From Epiperipatus broadwayi (taxonomy: Eukaryota > Onychophora > Udeonychophora > Euonychophora > Peripatidae): a DNA stretch of 64,000 nucleotides. Of this stretch, positions 1-8,599 are shown in pieces. Location of the stretch: contig JAQFVV010000012.1 of assembly GCA_028023455.1 (NCBI GenBank), positions 4,120,023-4,184,022 of the forward strand, given 5' to 3'. A program made the translations under genes and the position numbers. The notes beneath the pieces were generated by a model. It made no database searches. It was given only the letters and a program-made list of their open reading frames with translations, and was not told where the DNA came from. Numbering within the stretch: position 1 is the first letter of the stretch; every line of letters begins with the position of its first letter.

Positions 1-894
1 CATAGGAGTACCAGAAACTTGTCTGTAATGCTGTCCATTGTATACAAAATATGTATTTAAGAGACAATGTTTAATTAAAGCAATAATATGGTCTGGTAAA
101 TTGCAATGTTGTGAGATTATATTTAAAGCTTCATCTATTGGAATGTTTGTAAACAAAGACACGACATCAAAACTGACCAGAATGTCATTAGCATTAATTT
201 TTAAACTTTTTAAAACAGAAATAAAATGAAGAGAGTTTTTAATATATGATTTAATAGATGGGATTGTAGGTTTAATGAAATCCGATAAGTATCTGGCTAA
301 AATATGAGTTGGAGAACCTATTGCACTTACTATTGGACGAAGGGGGGTATCTGGTTTGTGAATTTTTGGAAGTCCATAAAATTTTGGACAGACACAAGAT
401 TTTTCATGAGGGATTATTTTATTTTTTATCTCTGTTTCAATAGGTGATTTATTAATAATAGCTTTTGTTGTTTTTTCCAAATACGTAGTATGATCTTTTT
501 TTGATAGTTTATAAGTTTTATCATTAAGCAGATCTAAAATTTTATTATGGTAAATGTCATGATCCATTACGACTGTGGCATTACCTTTATCAGCTGGAAG
601 TACAACAATTGATTTGTCCGATTTTATATTATTTAATGTTTGTCTTTCTTTCTTTGAAATATTATTTTTAGGAAGCTTAGCTTTTTTAAAAATATTACAA
701 ATCTCAGCTCTAGCCAAATCAGCTGATGTAGAATCAATTTTATCGAGAGCTGATTCAACATTACAAACAATTTTCTCAAAAGGTATCCGGGAAGGTGTTA
801 AAGCAAAATTGAAACCTTTTTCTAAAACCAAAATTTCATCTGTAGAGAGGGCTTTCCTAGATAAATTATAAACGGTTTTTTGATTTGGATACAT
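1..894 (-). CDS. Penelope-like element reverse transcriptase, N-terminal part, cut by window edge
   Basis: A 298-codon reading frame with no stop runs from an ATG at 894 down to base 1 and continues outside the window. It is the N-terminal region and first reverse-transcriptase motifs of a Penelope-like element. Visible signatures are LPADKGNATVVMD (about residues 113-125), FYGLPKIHKPDTPLRPIVSA (174-193), the first catalytic block LVSFDVVSLFTNIP (239-252), and YRQVSGTPM at the very edge, just before the expected GSPLSP. The order matches the family. The second catalytic block (Y[VI]DD) and the GIY-YIG endonuclease would lie to the left and cannot be judged. This is the least decayed PLE reading frame in the window and may be a recently active copy. 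The ATG is the first in frame with family similarity; the true start could be upstream behind a frameshift. Confidence 0.9.
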   Translation of the reverse strand, partial: MYPNQKTVYNLSRKALSTDEILVLEKGFNFALTPSRIPFEKIVCNVESALDKIDSTSADLARAEICNIFKKAKLPKNNISKKERQTLNNIKSDKSIVVLPADKGNATVVMDHDIYHNKILDLLNDKTYKLSKKDHTTYLEKTTKAIINKSPIETEIKNKIIPHEKSCVCPKFYGLPKIHKPDTPLRPIVSAIGSPTHILARYLSDFIKPTIPSIKSYIKNSLHFISVLKSLKINANDILVSFDVVSLFTNIPIDEALNIISQHCNLPDHIIALIKHCLLNTYFVYNGQHYRQVSGTPM

Positions 895-1160
895 AATGTT
901 TGGGGATTGTGTTCTAATTAGAATTTGCAAACTTCCTCCTATTTGGAAAGATTTTTAAAAAAAAACATTCCTAAATTTAACATTTTTTGCTATTGGTGGA
1001 ATTTTAACATTTTATTCAAATCAGTGATTGTAGCGCCTCTACAACCATTTTTCTACCTTTTATAACTCTGTGGATGGCTTGTGTGACCAAGTCGAAACGT
1101 CAGTATATTAATATTAAAAGTTTTTAACACGGATGAACCTGCAAAATATGTATTATATAT
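895..1160 (-). other. PLE 5' flank with an opposite-strand PLE 3' terminus
   Basis: Immediately upstream of the reverse-transcriptase frame, 895-1050 looks like a decayed leader read on the minus strand. From about 1050 to 1150 the plus strand instead resembles a PLE 3' end: it holds a hammerhead-like motif, then GTCGAAACGTCAG, and an AT-rich end. The change of orientation suggests a head-to-head junction of two PLE copies, an arrangement that recurs in this window. The exact boundary is not visible. Confidence 0.5.
1065..1104 (+). ncRNA. Hammerhead-like ribozyme, family 1
   Basis: Stem I is ACT 1065-1067 with AGT 1102-1104. The core is CTGTGGA 1068-1074, where A6 of CUGANGA has become U. 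Stem II is a 6-bp hairpin, GGCTTG with CAAGTC, with one G-U pair. GAAA is at 1094-1097, stem III is AC/GT, and the putative cleavage base is C1101. The architecture is good, but the core change probably weakens or abolishes activity. Confidence 0.55.
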
Positions 1161-1263
1161 ATATGATCACTAGATGGAGCTTTACCAATAACCCACTATC
1201 AAGCTTTGTTTACATAAGCGCTGAGAGAGGTAGAATTCAATATCTCTTTCAAATTGTCTCCAG

Positions 1264-1308
1264 CCTTTAAACCATGGCTTCGAGCTAGTTGGCTCATGTC
1301 AGTAAAGG
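1264..1308 (-). ncRNA. Hammerhead-like ribozyme, family 2, left arm
   Basis: Read on the minus strand, stem I is CCTTTA/TAAAGG (6 bp). The core is CTGACAT, which departs from CUGANGA at its last two bases. Stem II is GAGC/GCTC around a six-base loop, followed by GAAG, then the palindrome CCATGG as stem III and UU as the UH site. The core changes make activity doubtful. Confidence 0.6.
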
Positions 1309-1953
1309 GTAGGAAGACCAGAAACTAGATCTAAACACCAACTCTACTAACAGCATTTATGAAACACCTTTCTATCAGTATGAAAGCATGAATTTTTCAG
1401 ATACGTAAATATCTTCAAATCCAGTCAAACAAACTAGATAGCTATATGGCTCTGAATTCAGTTCAGTTTCACCATATAGTAAAAGCCTCTGCAATCTATA
1501 TCATTGCAAAAATCTTCAACGGTAAATTTATGATAAACAAAACAAGTTATAACTTTTGTAACTTGCATGGTTTAAAGGTTGGAGACAATTTGAAAGAGAT
1601 ATTAAATTTTATCTCTCTCAGTGTTTATATAAACAAAGCTTGATAGTGGGATATTGGTAAAGCTCCATCTAGTGATCATAAAATGCAAGCTATAAGCAAG
1701 TTATGAAATTTATAACTTGTTGTGTTTATCATAAATGTACCCTTGAAGGTTTTTGCAATGATATAGATTGTAGAGGCTTTTTCTATATGGTGAAACTGAA
1801 CTGAATTCAGACCCATATAGCTATCTAGTTTGTTTGACTGGATTTGAAGATATTTACATATCTGAAAAATTCATGCTTTCATACTGATAGAAACGTGTTT
1901 CATAAATGCTGTTAGTATAGTTGGTGTTTAGATTTAGTTTCTGGTCTTCCTAC

Positions 1954-1998
1954 CCTTTACTGATGTGAGACAACTAGCTTGAAACCATGGTTTAAAGG
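1954..1998 (+). ncRNA. Hammerhead-like ribozyme, family 2, right arm
   Basis: Stem I is CCTTTA 1954-1959 with TAAAGG 1993-1998, all six pairs Watson-Crick. The core is CTGATGT 1960-1966. Stem II pairs GAG with CTT. GAAA is at 1981-1984, stem III is CCATGG, and the UH site is TT at 1991-1992. Only the last core base (A9 to U) departs from consensus. Confidence 0.65.
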
Positions 1999-2117
1999 CT
2001 GGAGACAATTTGAAAGAGATATTGAATTCTATCTCTCTCAGCATTTATATAAACAAAGCTTGATAGTGATCATAAAATGCAAGCTATAAGCAAGTTACAA
2101 AATTTAAACTTGTTTTG

Positions 2118-2122
<5 letters not shown>

Positions 2123-2180
<58 letters not shown>
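2123..2180. repeat. (TA)n microsatellite
   Basis: An almost pure TA dinucleotide run of about 58 bases, directly after the family 2 foldback. Confidence 0.95.
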
Positions 2181-2183
<3 letters not shown>

Positions 2184-2943
2184 GACCATTATGGAGTAAA
2201 TATTATAATAATGTAATGAATTATAATGATGATAATATATTTATAAAATTATAACAAAGTATAGAAGTACTTTCAGTTAATTTCTTAAACTTCTTAAACT
2301 GAAAAATATTTAAATTCAAATATAGCAGAAGTAAACACCATTAAGTCATATCTAAAGATCTCTGAAAAAGTGATAATGATATATGGAAAAGATTGTAACT
2401 TGGACTAACTAAAAACTGCTGATTTAGTATAAAATATATTCTGGGAATTTTCATTTGCATGCTTCAAGAATATAACATGAATTTAAAAATATGTATTGTA
2501 AATATAAGAAGAATGATGAAATTGGTATTACTTATTCCATGCACTTATGTTTAATTAAAATTGAATATATTATTTTTAATTCAGTTTGAAATATAAAAAT
2601 AATATAATAAAATTTAACATAATAATTGATTGATAGTAATTAATTAATGTATTTACCTGAAGAGGATGGTGTCAAAGTTATAGGTTTAGAATTTTCACAT
2701 TTGTAAAACAAATTGTAATTATTTGATATTGATTAGTATTGAACAATGATATGTGCAAAAGATTGTATCCCTGGTCTGTTCAGTATTTTTTCCCATATGT
2801 TTTAAATTATATTTAGAAATAAAAGTCTGAATTAAATCTAGAAAATATATTGCACGAAAGTAAAAATGAGATGAAGTTGTATTAATGAATTCATAAATTT
2901 ATATTTAATAAAATAGTTTACTTCCCATTATATATAAATAAAA
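2181..2943. other. AT-rich spacer, nothing recognised
   Basis: AT-rich sequence with stop codons in all frames. I see no coding, RNA or repeat signal beyond low complexity. Confidence 0.6.
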
Positions 2944-2970
2944 ACTTATAAGTTTTTATTTATTTATTTT

Positions 2971-3290
2971 TATTTATCATTCCCTCAAGAAGGATTGCCA
3001 AGCTGTTTATTATGGTGAAACCAAAGCTACTATTAATACTAGACTTGCTCAACACATATATAATTATAATAGAGCTCAGAAGAACAATAATATATCTTCT
3101 GTATTTTTTGAGCATGCCATGAAATCTGGCCACAATTTTACACCTGCTAATCTTTATTTTTATATACCAAATCTAATGATCATAAGAGAAAAATAAAAGA
3201 AGCATTCTATATTAATGGAAATATTAATGCAATAAATAGAAAAGACACTTGCTTTGATATATCTAAGAAATGGGCCACGTAACAAGTGCT
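2971..3290 (+). pseudogene. PLE GIY-YIG endonuclease and C-terminal tail, degenerate
   Basis: Conceptual translation gives AVYYGETKATINTRLAQHI, corresponding to the GIY-YIG core with the conserved YxGET, arginine and QH positions. It is followed by FFEHAMKSGHNF, the usual H...GH segment of this endonuclease. After a frameshift near 3180 the tail continues with KIKEAFYINGNINAINRKD, the R-K-x-K-E-A motif found near the end of PLE proteins, and stops near 3282. Frameshifts and the missing reverse transcriptase make this a dead copy. It is a different PLE family from the copies at 28-38 kb. Confidence 0.75.
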
Positions 3291-3328
3291 ATATATCTTT
3301 GCATATATTTTATTATATATTTTTAAGA

Positions 3329-3371
3329 AGGCTATGATTATGAGGCATGAATCCTCGAAAACGTTCAGCCT
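3329..3371 (+). ncRNA. Hammerhead-like ribozyme, family 3
   Basis: Stem I is AGGCT 3329-3333 with AGCCT 3367-3371 (5 perfect pairs). The core is ATGATTA, so C3 is A and G8 is U; the two would still pair. Stem II is GAGG/CCTC around seven bases, GAAA is at 3357-3360, and AACGTT forms the palindromic stem III with C3366 as the cleavage base. It sits just after the PLE coding tail, where such ribozymes are expected. Confidence 0.6.
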
Positions 3372-3599
3372 ATTTGTAATATAATTTATTTATTACTTCT
3401 TTATTAAAACTTTACTTATAAGTTTTTTATTTATTTATGTTTAATGAAAATATAGATATATTAATCTTCAATGACGTTTAAAATTTATATTTGAGCAAGG
3501 AATAATATAATAATCTCTAGTCTAATAAATGATTAATAATTATTATTAATATATTTATTGAAGTGAATAGTATCACTGTTATCAATGCTGAAAGTTTGA

Positions 3600-3698
3600 C
3601 ACTTTTTTCCATGTGTCAAAGCATTTGTGGGGAAGCGAACCCGTGAACCTGGACAACTGCTTGTAAGGCAGCTGCGCTGACCACTCGACCACCAACAC
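3600..3698 (-). repeat. tRNA-derived SINE, type 1
   Basis: Read on the minus strand, it starts with a polymerase III A-box-like block (TGGTCGAGTGG, 3676-3694) and has a B-box-like block GGGTTCGCTTCCCC (3629-3642). Between them a tRNA-like anticodon arm (CTGC...GCAG) is visible. The element ends in a short T-rich plus-strand, A-rich minus-strand tail after ATGTGTCA. Related copies lie near 11.5 and 18.4 kb. Too diverged to be a working tRNA. Confidence 0.7.
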
Positions 3699-3719
3699 CT
3701 GGAAATCAAATTGTACAAA

Positions 3720-4659
3720 TTTGTTTCCTTTAAATATGAACACTTTGTTACTGCCTATCCCCGAAAAGACATTTACATATATATAATTGTTTCAAAAAAG
3801 TAGATATCCTGCATTTTTATAATGTAATTGTAACATGATTAAGTGTTTTTCCAATTTAAAATATTAAATCTTTTTTTTTAATTATGTTATAGATAGTTAA
3901 GAATTATTAACACTTTCATTAGTTACTGCAACAATATTATAACTAACTATATGTATTTATCTTTTACTTAAACCATTTTCTATTTTAATATTAAGTAATA
4001 AATCATAGATTTATTAATGTTAATAAAATGTTTTCGCTAAAAATATTGTATTATTTTGATAATCTTTTAATCCCATTACAATTATATTATGATAATAGTG
4101 TTAGATATTTGTAAAATAACCTTTCATTACTTCCCTTCCCTTATCTATTTTAATTAGTTCACTCAATGATTTGAGAGTTTACTTACATTTAATAAAAGCT
4201 ATTTTAGCAAACAAATATCCTTCATACACATCGAAAATTTTAATGACACTGCTTAATTATTGTTAACAAGATTTAACTTACTTTATTTTATAAACATTAT
4301 GTAATATAAGAATGCCTATATCATTACAGTATATATAAACTAATCTAATGTTGAGCATTATTATCTTTATTATCTAAGTAATACATAGTGTCGGTGCAGT
4401 TTGACAATTAAAATTACATTTTCCTGTTTAATGAAGTTTATTTAAACTTGTTTGAATTAATAATCTCATTCTCTTTAGTCAAGTTGCACCACCTTTATTA
4501 TAAAAAAATACTAACCTTGACAACTGGTTGAGATTCTTGATTGATAATGGTTGATATTCTTTAAGCATGAATTGTTTTTCATGCATTTACATACATACAT
4601 ATATATATATTAATTCGAATATTCTCACGAATAAACGAATTCATAGTATTATTTCCAGG
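3720..4659. other. AT-rich spacer, nothing recognised
   Basis: Low-complexity AT-rich DNA with a short CATA/TATA run near 4590. No gene or repeat family recognised. Confidence 0.6.
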
Positions 4660-4692
4660 AGTTTCAATACAGTAAAAATATAATAGCTACAT

Positions 4693-4734
4693 AGCTGAGA
4701 TTTCAGTACAATAATAAATATTTTCCTCAGACTT
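4693..4734 (-). ncRNA. Hammerhead-like ribozyme, family 4, decayed left copy
   Basis: On the minus strand the core is CTGAGGA (RC of 4724-4730) and GAAA is the RC of 4701-4704. Stem II has decayed: AAUAU faces GUACU. AGCT, the stem I 3' strand, is kept at 4693-4696. Probably inactive. Confidence 0.5.
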
Positions 4735-4839
4735 TCTTCTTTTGCAAATCATAAGAATGTGTGTGGTGAGATAAAATCATTATTTTCCCCCTTGTCATTG
4801 ATTCACACATTAAATTAACTAACCATGGCATCAATCTTA

Positions 4840-5105
4840 ATAAAACACATATTCTGGCAAAAATTAAACAATATGACCAAAGAGTGCTAAAGAAAGCTAT
4901 AAAGATTTTTAAAAGGCCTAAGAGCATAAATGAAAAGTGTGAGTTGAAGAAAATTAACAATATCTGGAAAAAGCTATTGGAGGATAAAATACTTTTTAAA
5001 ACTTCTCAATCAATGAAATTTAAGAATGAGGAGAAAATAACAAAAGAAAAAAATAATTTCAAATCTCACCACATAAATTCTTATGATTTTAGAAAGAAGC
5101 TCTGA
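4840..5105 (+). pseudogene. PLE C-terminal tail, degenerate
   Basis: Translation gives HILAKIKQYDQRVLKKAIKI followed by FKRPKSINEKCELKKINNIW. This matches the pattern of the last 60-70 residues of PLE proteins (I-L-x-x-E/K...R-x-x-K/L-E/K-A-I-x-I...IN...W). The GIY-YIG domain itself is not recognisable upstream. The stop at 5103-5105 lies just inside the ribozyme-like motif, so coding and ribozyme sequence touch. Assignment rests on pattern only. Confidence 0.55.
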
Positions 5106-5139
5106 GGAAAGTACTTGTTATTGTACTGAAACATCAGCT
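5098..5139 (+). ncRNA. Hammerhead-like ribozyme, family 4
   Basis: Stem I is AGCT 5098-5101 with AGCT 5136-5139. The core is CTGAGGA 5102-5108, a perfect CUGANGA. Stem II is AGTAC/GTACT around eight bases (5 bp). GAAA is at 5128-5131, followed by CAT, with C5135 as the putative cleavage base. One of the best-preserved motifs in the window. Confidence 0.7.
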
Positions 5140-5497
5140 ATTTAGCTATTGTTGTTTTACTATATAGAAGCTGCCAGAAACAATATATGAATGTATATTG
5201 TAACGTTTATTTATATACGTTACAAATATATTGGCATTTGGTAAAAGCTAAAAAAGTAAATTTAGATTTTTTTTTGATTAGTATAATTTTTGTTAAAACG
5301 TGCAATGAAGGTTAAAATTGTCATTCTTATTTTTTTTATCTAATTGGAAAGAATAAATGACATACAGATTACTAATCCAGATAAATTAAAAGAATTCCAA
5401 AAGTATAAGCTAAAAGAAAAATATTTTAGCTAATTAAAGATGGAAGAATAATGCTAAAAAAAAAAGAGAACTTTGTAACTTAAATTTAAGAGAGAGT

Positions 5498-6425
5498 GTA
5501 TAAGATTATTATCTTATACGCTGATAAAAAGACAAAAGAGTGCGCAGAAGTTCCAAAAATGGAGCGCGATATAAAAAGGAGATGACAACTTCAATCTGGG
5601 TCTTCTCTTTAACTTCTAGTTACATCTCTGAAAGTTGGAGGTTTCCATGAGCATAACCTGTGGCAAGAAATATACTTCTACACAGGTATGTCCCTTGCTG
5701 TACCAAGCTGTTATGCAAGCATGGAAACGGGACTTGTGAAGACCGCTTTTTGCAATAAAAGGGTCACTACAACCGTGCCTTTTCTCCAGCTATAGAATGG
5801 AACAATAATGGAAGACACCGGCAGGAGAGACCAATGGAAATTCTCATGATCTGGAATCCCATAAACCTACATGAACTTACCGGTAAGTTAAGAATAAATT
5901 TTCCTGATAGTGACTTAAAAGTTTGCAAACAATTATTTATCTAAGCTAAGACTACCATCCTGATATAGACTTTTCGTATTCAAGGGACTTTCTAATAAAG
6001 AATTTTATACAAGATCTTGGGACATTATTAAATTGCTTTAATTGCTTAATCTGTTTTTGTTAATCGATTCATTATCTGGATTGGTGTGTGTACTTTCCTG
6101 TTTAGTTAATTCGTAATTTAACTTATAAATATGTTTAGTTTGTTAGAATAAAAGAGATTTTACTTTTATCAACCTTTTCATTGTGCGTTATTAATAATAG
6201 TTGTTTTTTTTTTAGTATTAAATTTATTATTAGTTTAGTGGGATTTAAAATGGAATTTACCTTGCCAATGTATTTAAACAAGCCCAGAAATAATAATCTT
6301 AAAAAATTAATTCTAGTTACGGTAAGATGCAATACCGATTAGTTTAAAAGCACTTTTTTTCTGTTTAGTTTACGAGTTACAATATGTTTGACGCCGACTC
6401 AGTGGGTCTAACGACTCTGGCGCCC
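5498..6425 (+). other. LTR-like or promoter-plus-first-exon-like stretch
   Basis: This stretch is less AT-rich than its surroundings and has ordered signals. There is a perfect 9-bp hairpin with a four-base loop at 5498-5519 and a TATAAAAAG box at 5570-5578. The palindrome AACTTACCGGTAAGTT (5874-5889) contains a consensus splice donor GGTAAGT. AATAAAG follows at 5994-6000, and TGGCGCCC at 6418-6425 resembles a retroviral-type primer binding site. It could be a decayed LTR with leader, or a host non-coding first exon. I could not find a second LTR or clear TG...CA ends, and no protein is encoded. Confidence 0.3.
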
Positions 6426-6484
6426 TCATGTAGAAATTAAAAACTGAGTCAGCTCACGATTATACTTAGCAATAATTCTAGGCC

Positions 6485-6562
6485 GAGTTGATCAGGAAAT
6501 ATAGCTATGTTTTTAGAATAGAAATATAACTTTCTTTTTTTTTGACATAGCTTGATCAACTC
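6485..6562. repeat. Imperfect inverted repeat
   Basis: GAGTTGATCA at 6485-6494 pairs with TGATCAACTC at 6553-6562. Inside it, AGCTATGT pairs with ACATAGCT. Together these form a bulged hairpin of about 18 bp. Its parent element is unknown. Confidence 0.6.
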
Positions 6563-7215
6563 ACACACAGTTTATATTAGCGTGTAAGAGGCTTAGCAAA
6601 ACGAAAAATGTTACAATATATATATATTCTTAGACATTTAATAAAATTCCATAAAAGCACAAATTATAAAAAATACATCTGACATAACTACCACCATCTT
6701 ACTTTTTGAGATTATATATTAGACATATTCTCTTGACAGAAGATATTGAGACAAGTTCCATTGTAATTGAAAACTGATATTTTTATAAAGCTTTTTTTTA
6801 AACAGTAATTTTTAACTGTCAAGAACTTTAACATTAAAATAATTTTATGCTAAATAGTATAGATTTTCTACTAGAAAAAAGGCAGTGCACCATCATATAT
6901 TTGTTTAATGGTCAGTATAATAATACTCATATTATCAATAAACCTTAAAAAGGAGGACAGTCAACTGTCAATTGGTAAGCTTTTTCTAAAGTTTGTTGTA
7001 ATGCCTTTAGATATAAAAATAAAGCAAAGCACTACAGTCACTTTTAATATTTTAACCAGGGGACTAGTTTTCATCAAAAAAATCAGCCAAAGGACTTCCT
7101 GTGATATAAACATTTACATATCTGATAATATAATAAATTCTTAAAGCTAAATATTTTTTTTATCATTGATAATATCTATCAGTATATTATTACAGCAATT
7201 AACTTAAACAATTAA
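6563..7215. other. AT-rich spacer, nothing recognised
   Basis: A 78-codon open frame at 6908-7144 has no recognisable family or motif and is probably chance. Confidence 0.5.
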
Positions 7216-7325
7216 AACAGGAAAAACTCTCCATACAGTAGTGCTACTCAGTGGAAGCTAGAGTAATCAATGGATGCCAGAAGGCTTGGGCATAAAATCC
7301 CTGTCTAGTACCTATTCATCCAATA

Positions 7326-7366
7326 TCCCCAGACTAGTTTCTAGCTTGTGGCTTTCATCAGGGGGA
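7326..7366 (-). ncRNA. Hammerhead-like ribozyme, family 5, left arm
   Basis: On the minus strand the core is CTGATGA (RC of 7355-7361), a perfect match. Stem II is AGC/GCT around CACAA. GAAA is the RC of 7338-7341. ACTAGT is the palindromic stem III, with C (7332) as cleavage base. Stem I is weaker, CCC/GGG with a mismatch next to the core. Confidence 0.65.
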
Positions 7367-7404
7367 GCCTTGGATCTGAGAACACTACACCTAGATCTAA
7401 GGCT

Positions 7405-7444
7405 CCTCACTGGCAAAAGCCACAAGCTAGAAACTAGTCTGGGG
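7405..7444 (+). ncRNA. Hammerhead-like ribozyme, family 5, right arm, core mutated
   Basis: Stem I is CCTCA 7405-7409 with TGGGG 7440-7444, including one G-U pair. The core has decayed to CTGGCAA. Stem II is AGC/GCT, GAAA is at 7430-7433, ACTAGT is stem III and C7439 the cleavage base. Probably inactive. Confidence 0.55.
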
Positions 7445-7989
7445 ATATTAAATGAGTAGACACTACATAGGGATTTTATGTACAAGCATTCTGGCATCCA
7501 TTGTTTACTTTAGCTTGCACTGAGTGGCACTAGTTTGCCTGTTTTAATAACAGTTATGACCAAGCATAAGAAATGATGATCATGTGATGTTCAGTGGTTT
7601 AACTTAAACAATGTAAGAAACAGAGAAGGAATTTAACATTAAATGAAAAATATGCATTATATAATTTAGACAAAAGAAAGTTTATTATTATAAAACCCAA
7701 TAATAAAGAAGGCATAGTAGTAATTGTGAATGCAAATGACTATACAAGGTTTTCTTCTTTTAAATATAAAAACTTCTAAAAACACATAATCCAAATTACT
7801 ACAAATAAATTAGTTAAAAACATACTTTCTAGCTGAAATATATGTTAACAAGAGACTTCTTGACATGTTATATATATATATTGTAATGATCAAACCAGCA
7901 TATTTCATGATTTTACATTTTCTCAATTTATTTATTTATATAAATTACACAGGCGCCACCTGTTAGGAAGATTGTTGTGTGTTATAGTG

Positions 7990-8475
7990 GTAAGGAATGG
8001 GATAAAAGAATAGATTTATTAATAAAGAATAGGGAGTTAGAGAGATGGAGAACTAGTATGGAGAGTAAAAAGAGTTTAAATATATATAGAAATAAACAAT
8101 ATTAGGTGCGAGTTAATATATGATAATAGTAAGGAAAGTAGTTTATTGTTTAAGGCTCGAACAGGATCTTTAGCAACAAGAGAATATACATGTAAGTGGA
8201 AAAATATGGGTGATTTAGTCTGTAAATTATGTAAGAAAGAAATAGAAAGTATTAGGCATCTGTTAATTGAATGTAAATGCTTGAAAACAGAAAGGGCACA
8301 TATAATGAAGTTATGGAAGAATAAATATGAAAAAAAATGATTATACAGAAAATGGATTATTGGTTTTTATGCTGGGTTTGGGAAAAGATAAGGGGGATTT
8401 AGATATAAAGGCCATAGAGTTGACAAAGAATATGTTGTAGAAATGGGATGGAGCAAAATATGGAAAAACTTAGAC
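7990..8475 (+). pseudogene. Non-LTR retrotransposon ORF2 C-terminal remnant
   Basis: Translation in several frames gives RELERWRTSMESKKSLNIYR, then the region 8146-8340 with FKARTGSLATREYTCKWK and the zinc knuckle CKLCKKEIESIRHLLIEC (C-x2-C-x8-H-x4-C). This is the standard C-terminal end of LINE ORF2 proteins of the Jockey/I/RTE-X type. A following LLGLGKD-like block ends the similarity near 8470. Frameshifts and stops show it is dead. The reverse-transcriptase core is missing. It is a different family from the LINE at 39-44 kb. Confidence 0.75.
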
Positions 8476-8599
8476 TGGAAATGGAAAATAAAGTGGCTAA
8501 CAGGTTTCTCTGGGCATAATTGTTGAGAGATTCTTGACTCTATTTAAGGAGAAGCTACAGTACATCACACCACATGAAATAAAGTAAAACATGTATATT

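Larger units (their letters stand above)
1163..2116. mobile_element. Non-coding foldback element carrying two hammerhead-like motifs (family 2)
   Basis: This is a large composite inverted repeat. Bases 1163-1275 are repeated inverted at 1566-1680, starting with ATCACTAGATGGAGC at the outer ends. The segment 1264-1560 is repeated inverted at about 1690-1998, followed by another copy of the end sequence up to about 2116. No coding capacity is visible. Both arms hold a hammerhead-like core, one on each strand. Parts of the interior (the stretch around GAATTCAG near 1450 and 1800) also resemble the spacer of the family 5 tandem near 59470, so the two families share ancestry or exchange parts. I infer a non-autonomous retroelement, possibly retrozyme-like. 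Confidence 0.7.
2944..3438 (+). mobile_element. 5'-truncated Penelope-like element with flanking duplication
   Basis: A short PLE 3' fragment lies between two near-identical copies of ACTTATAAGTTTTT followed by ATTTATTTA (2944-2969 and 3414-3438). I read these as a target-site duplication of about 22 bp. The insert holds GIY-YIG and C-terminal coding remains, then a hammerhead-like motif, then an AT-rich 3' end. Strong 5' truncation is normal for PLE copies. Confidence 0.65.
4660..5165. mobile_element. Inverted pair of PLE 3' ends (family 4)
   Basis: About 110 bases at 4660-4770 on the minus strand match 5060-5165 on the plus strand. Both contain a CTCACCAC...TTATGATT stretch, then a hammerhead-like motif and an AGCTA-rich end. 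The plus-oriented half carries protein-coding remains of the PLE C-terminus. The layout is two PLE copies head to head, the left one reduced to its 3' end. Confidence 0.65.
7219..7560. mobile_element. Non-coding foldback element with two hammerhead-like motifs (family 5)
   Basis: The two halves (about 7219-7390 and 7391-7560) are inverted copies. Outer ends read AAACTCTCCATACAGTAG on one side and the related ACTGAGTGGCACTAG on the other. Centre-facing ends read GGATCTGAG and CTAGATCTAAGG. Each arm holds a hammerhead-like core, one per strand. Fragments of the same family lie at 21.7, 22.6 and 59.2-59.8 kb, the last as direct tandem units. No protein is encoded, so it is a non-autonomous element. 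Confidence 0.7.

Noticed and set aside
3600-3698. Functional tRNA gene
   Set aside because: Polymerase III boxes are present but the acceptor stem does not pair, and a poly-A-like tail marks a SINE. The same holds for the other tRNA-like segments.
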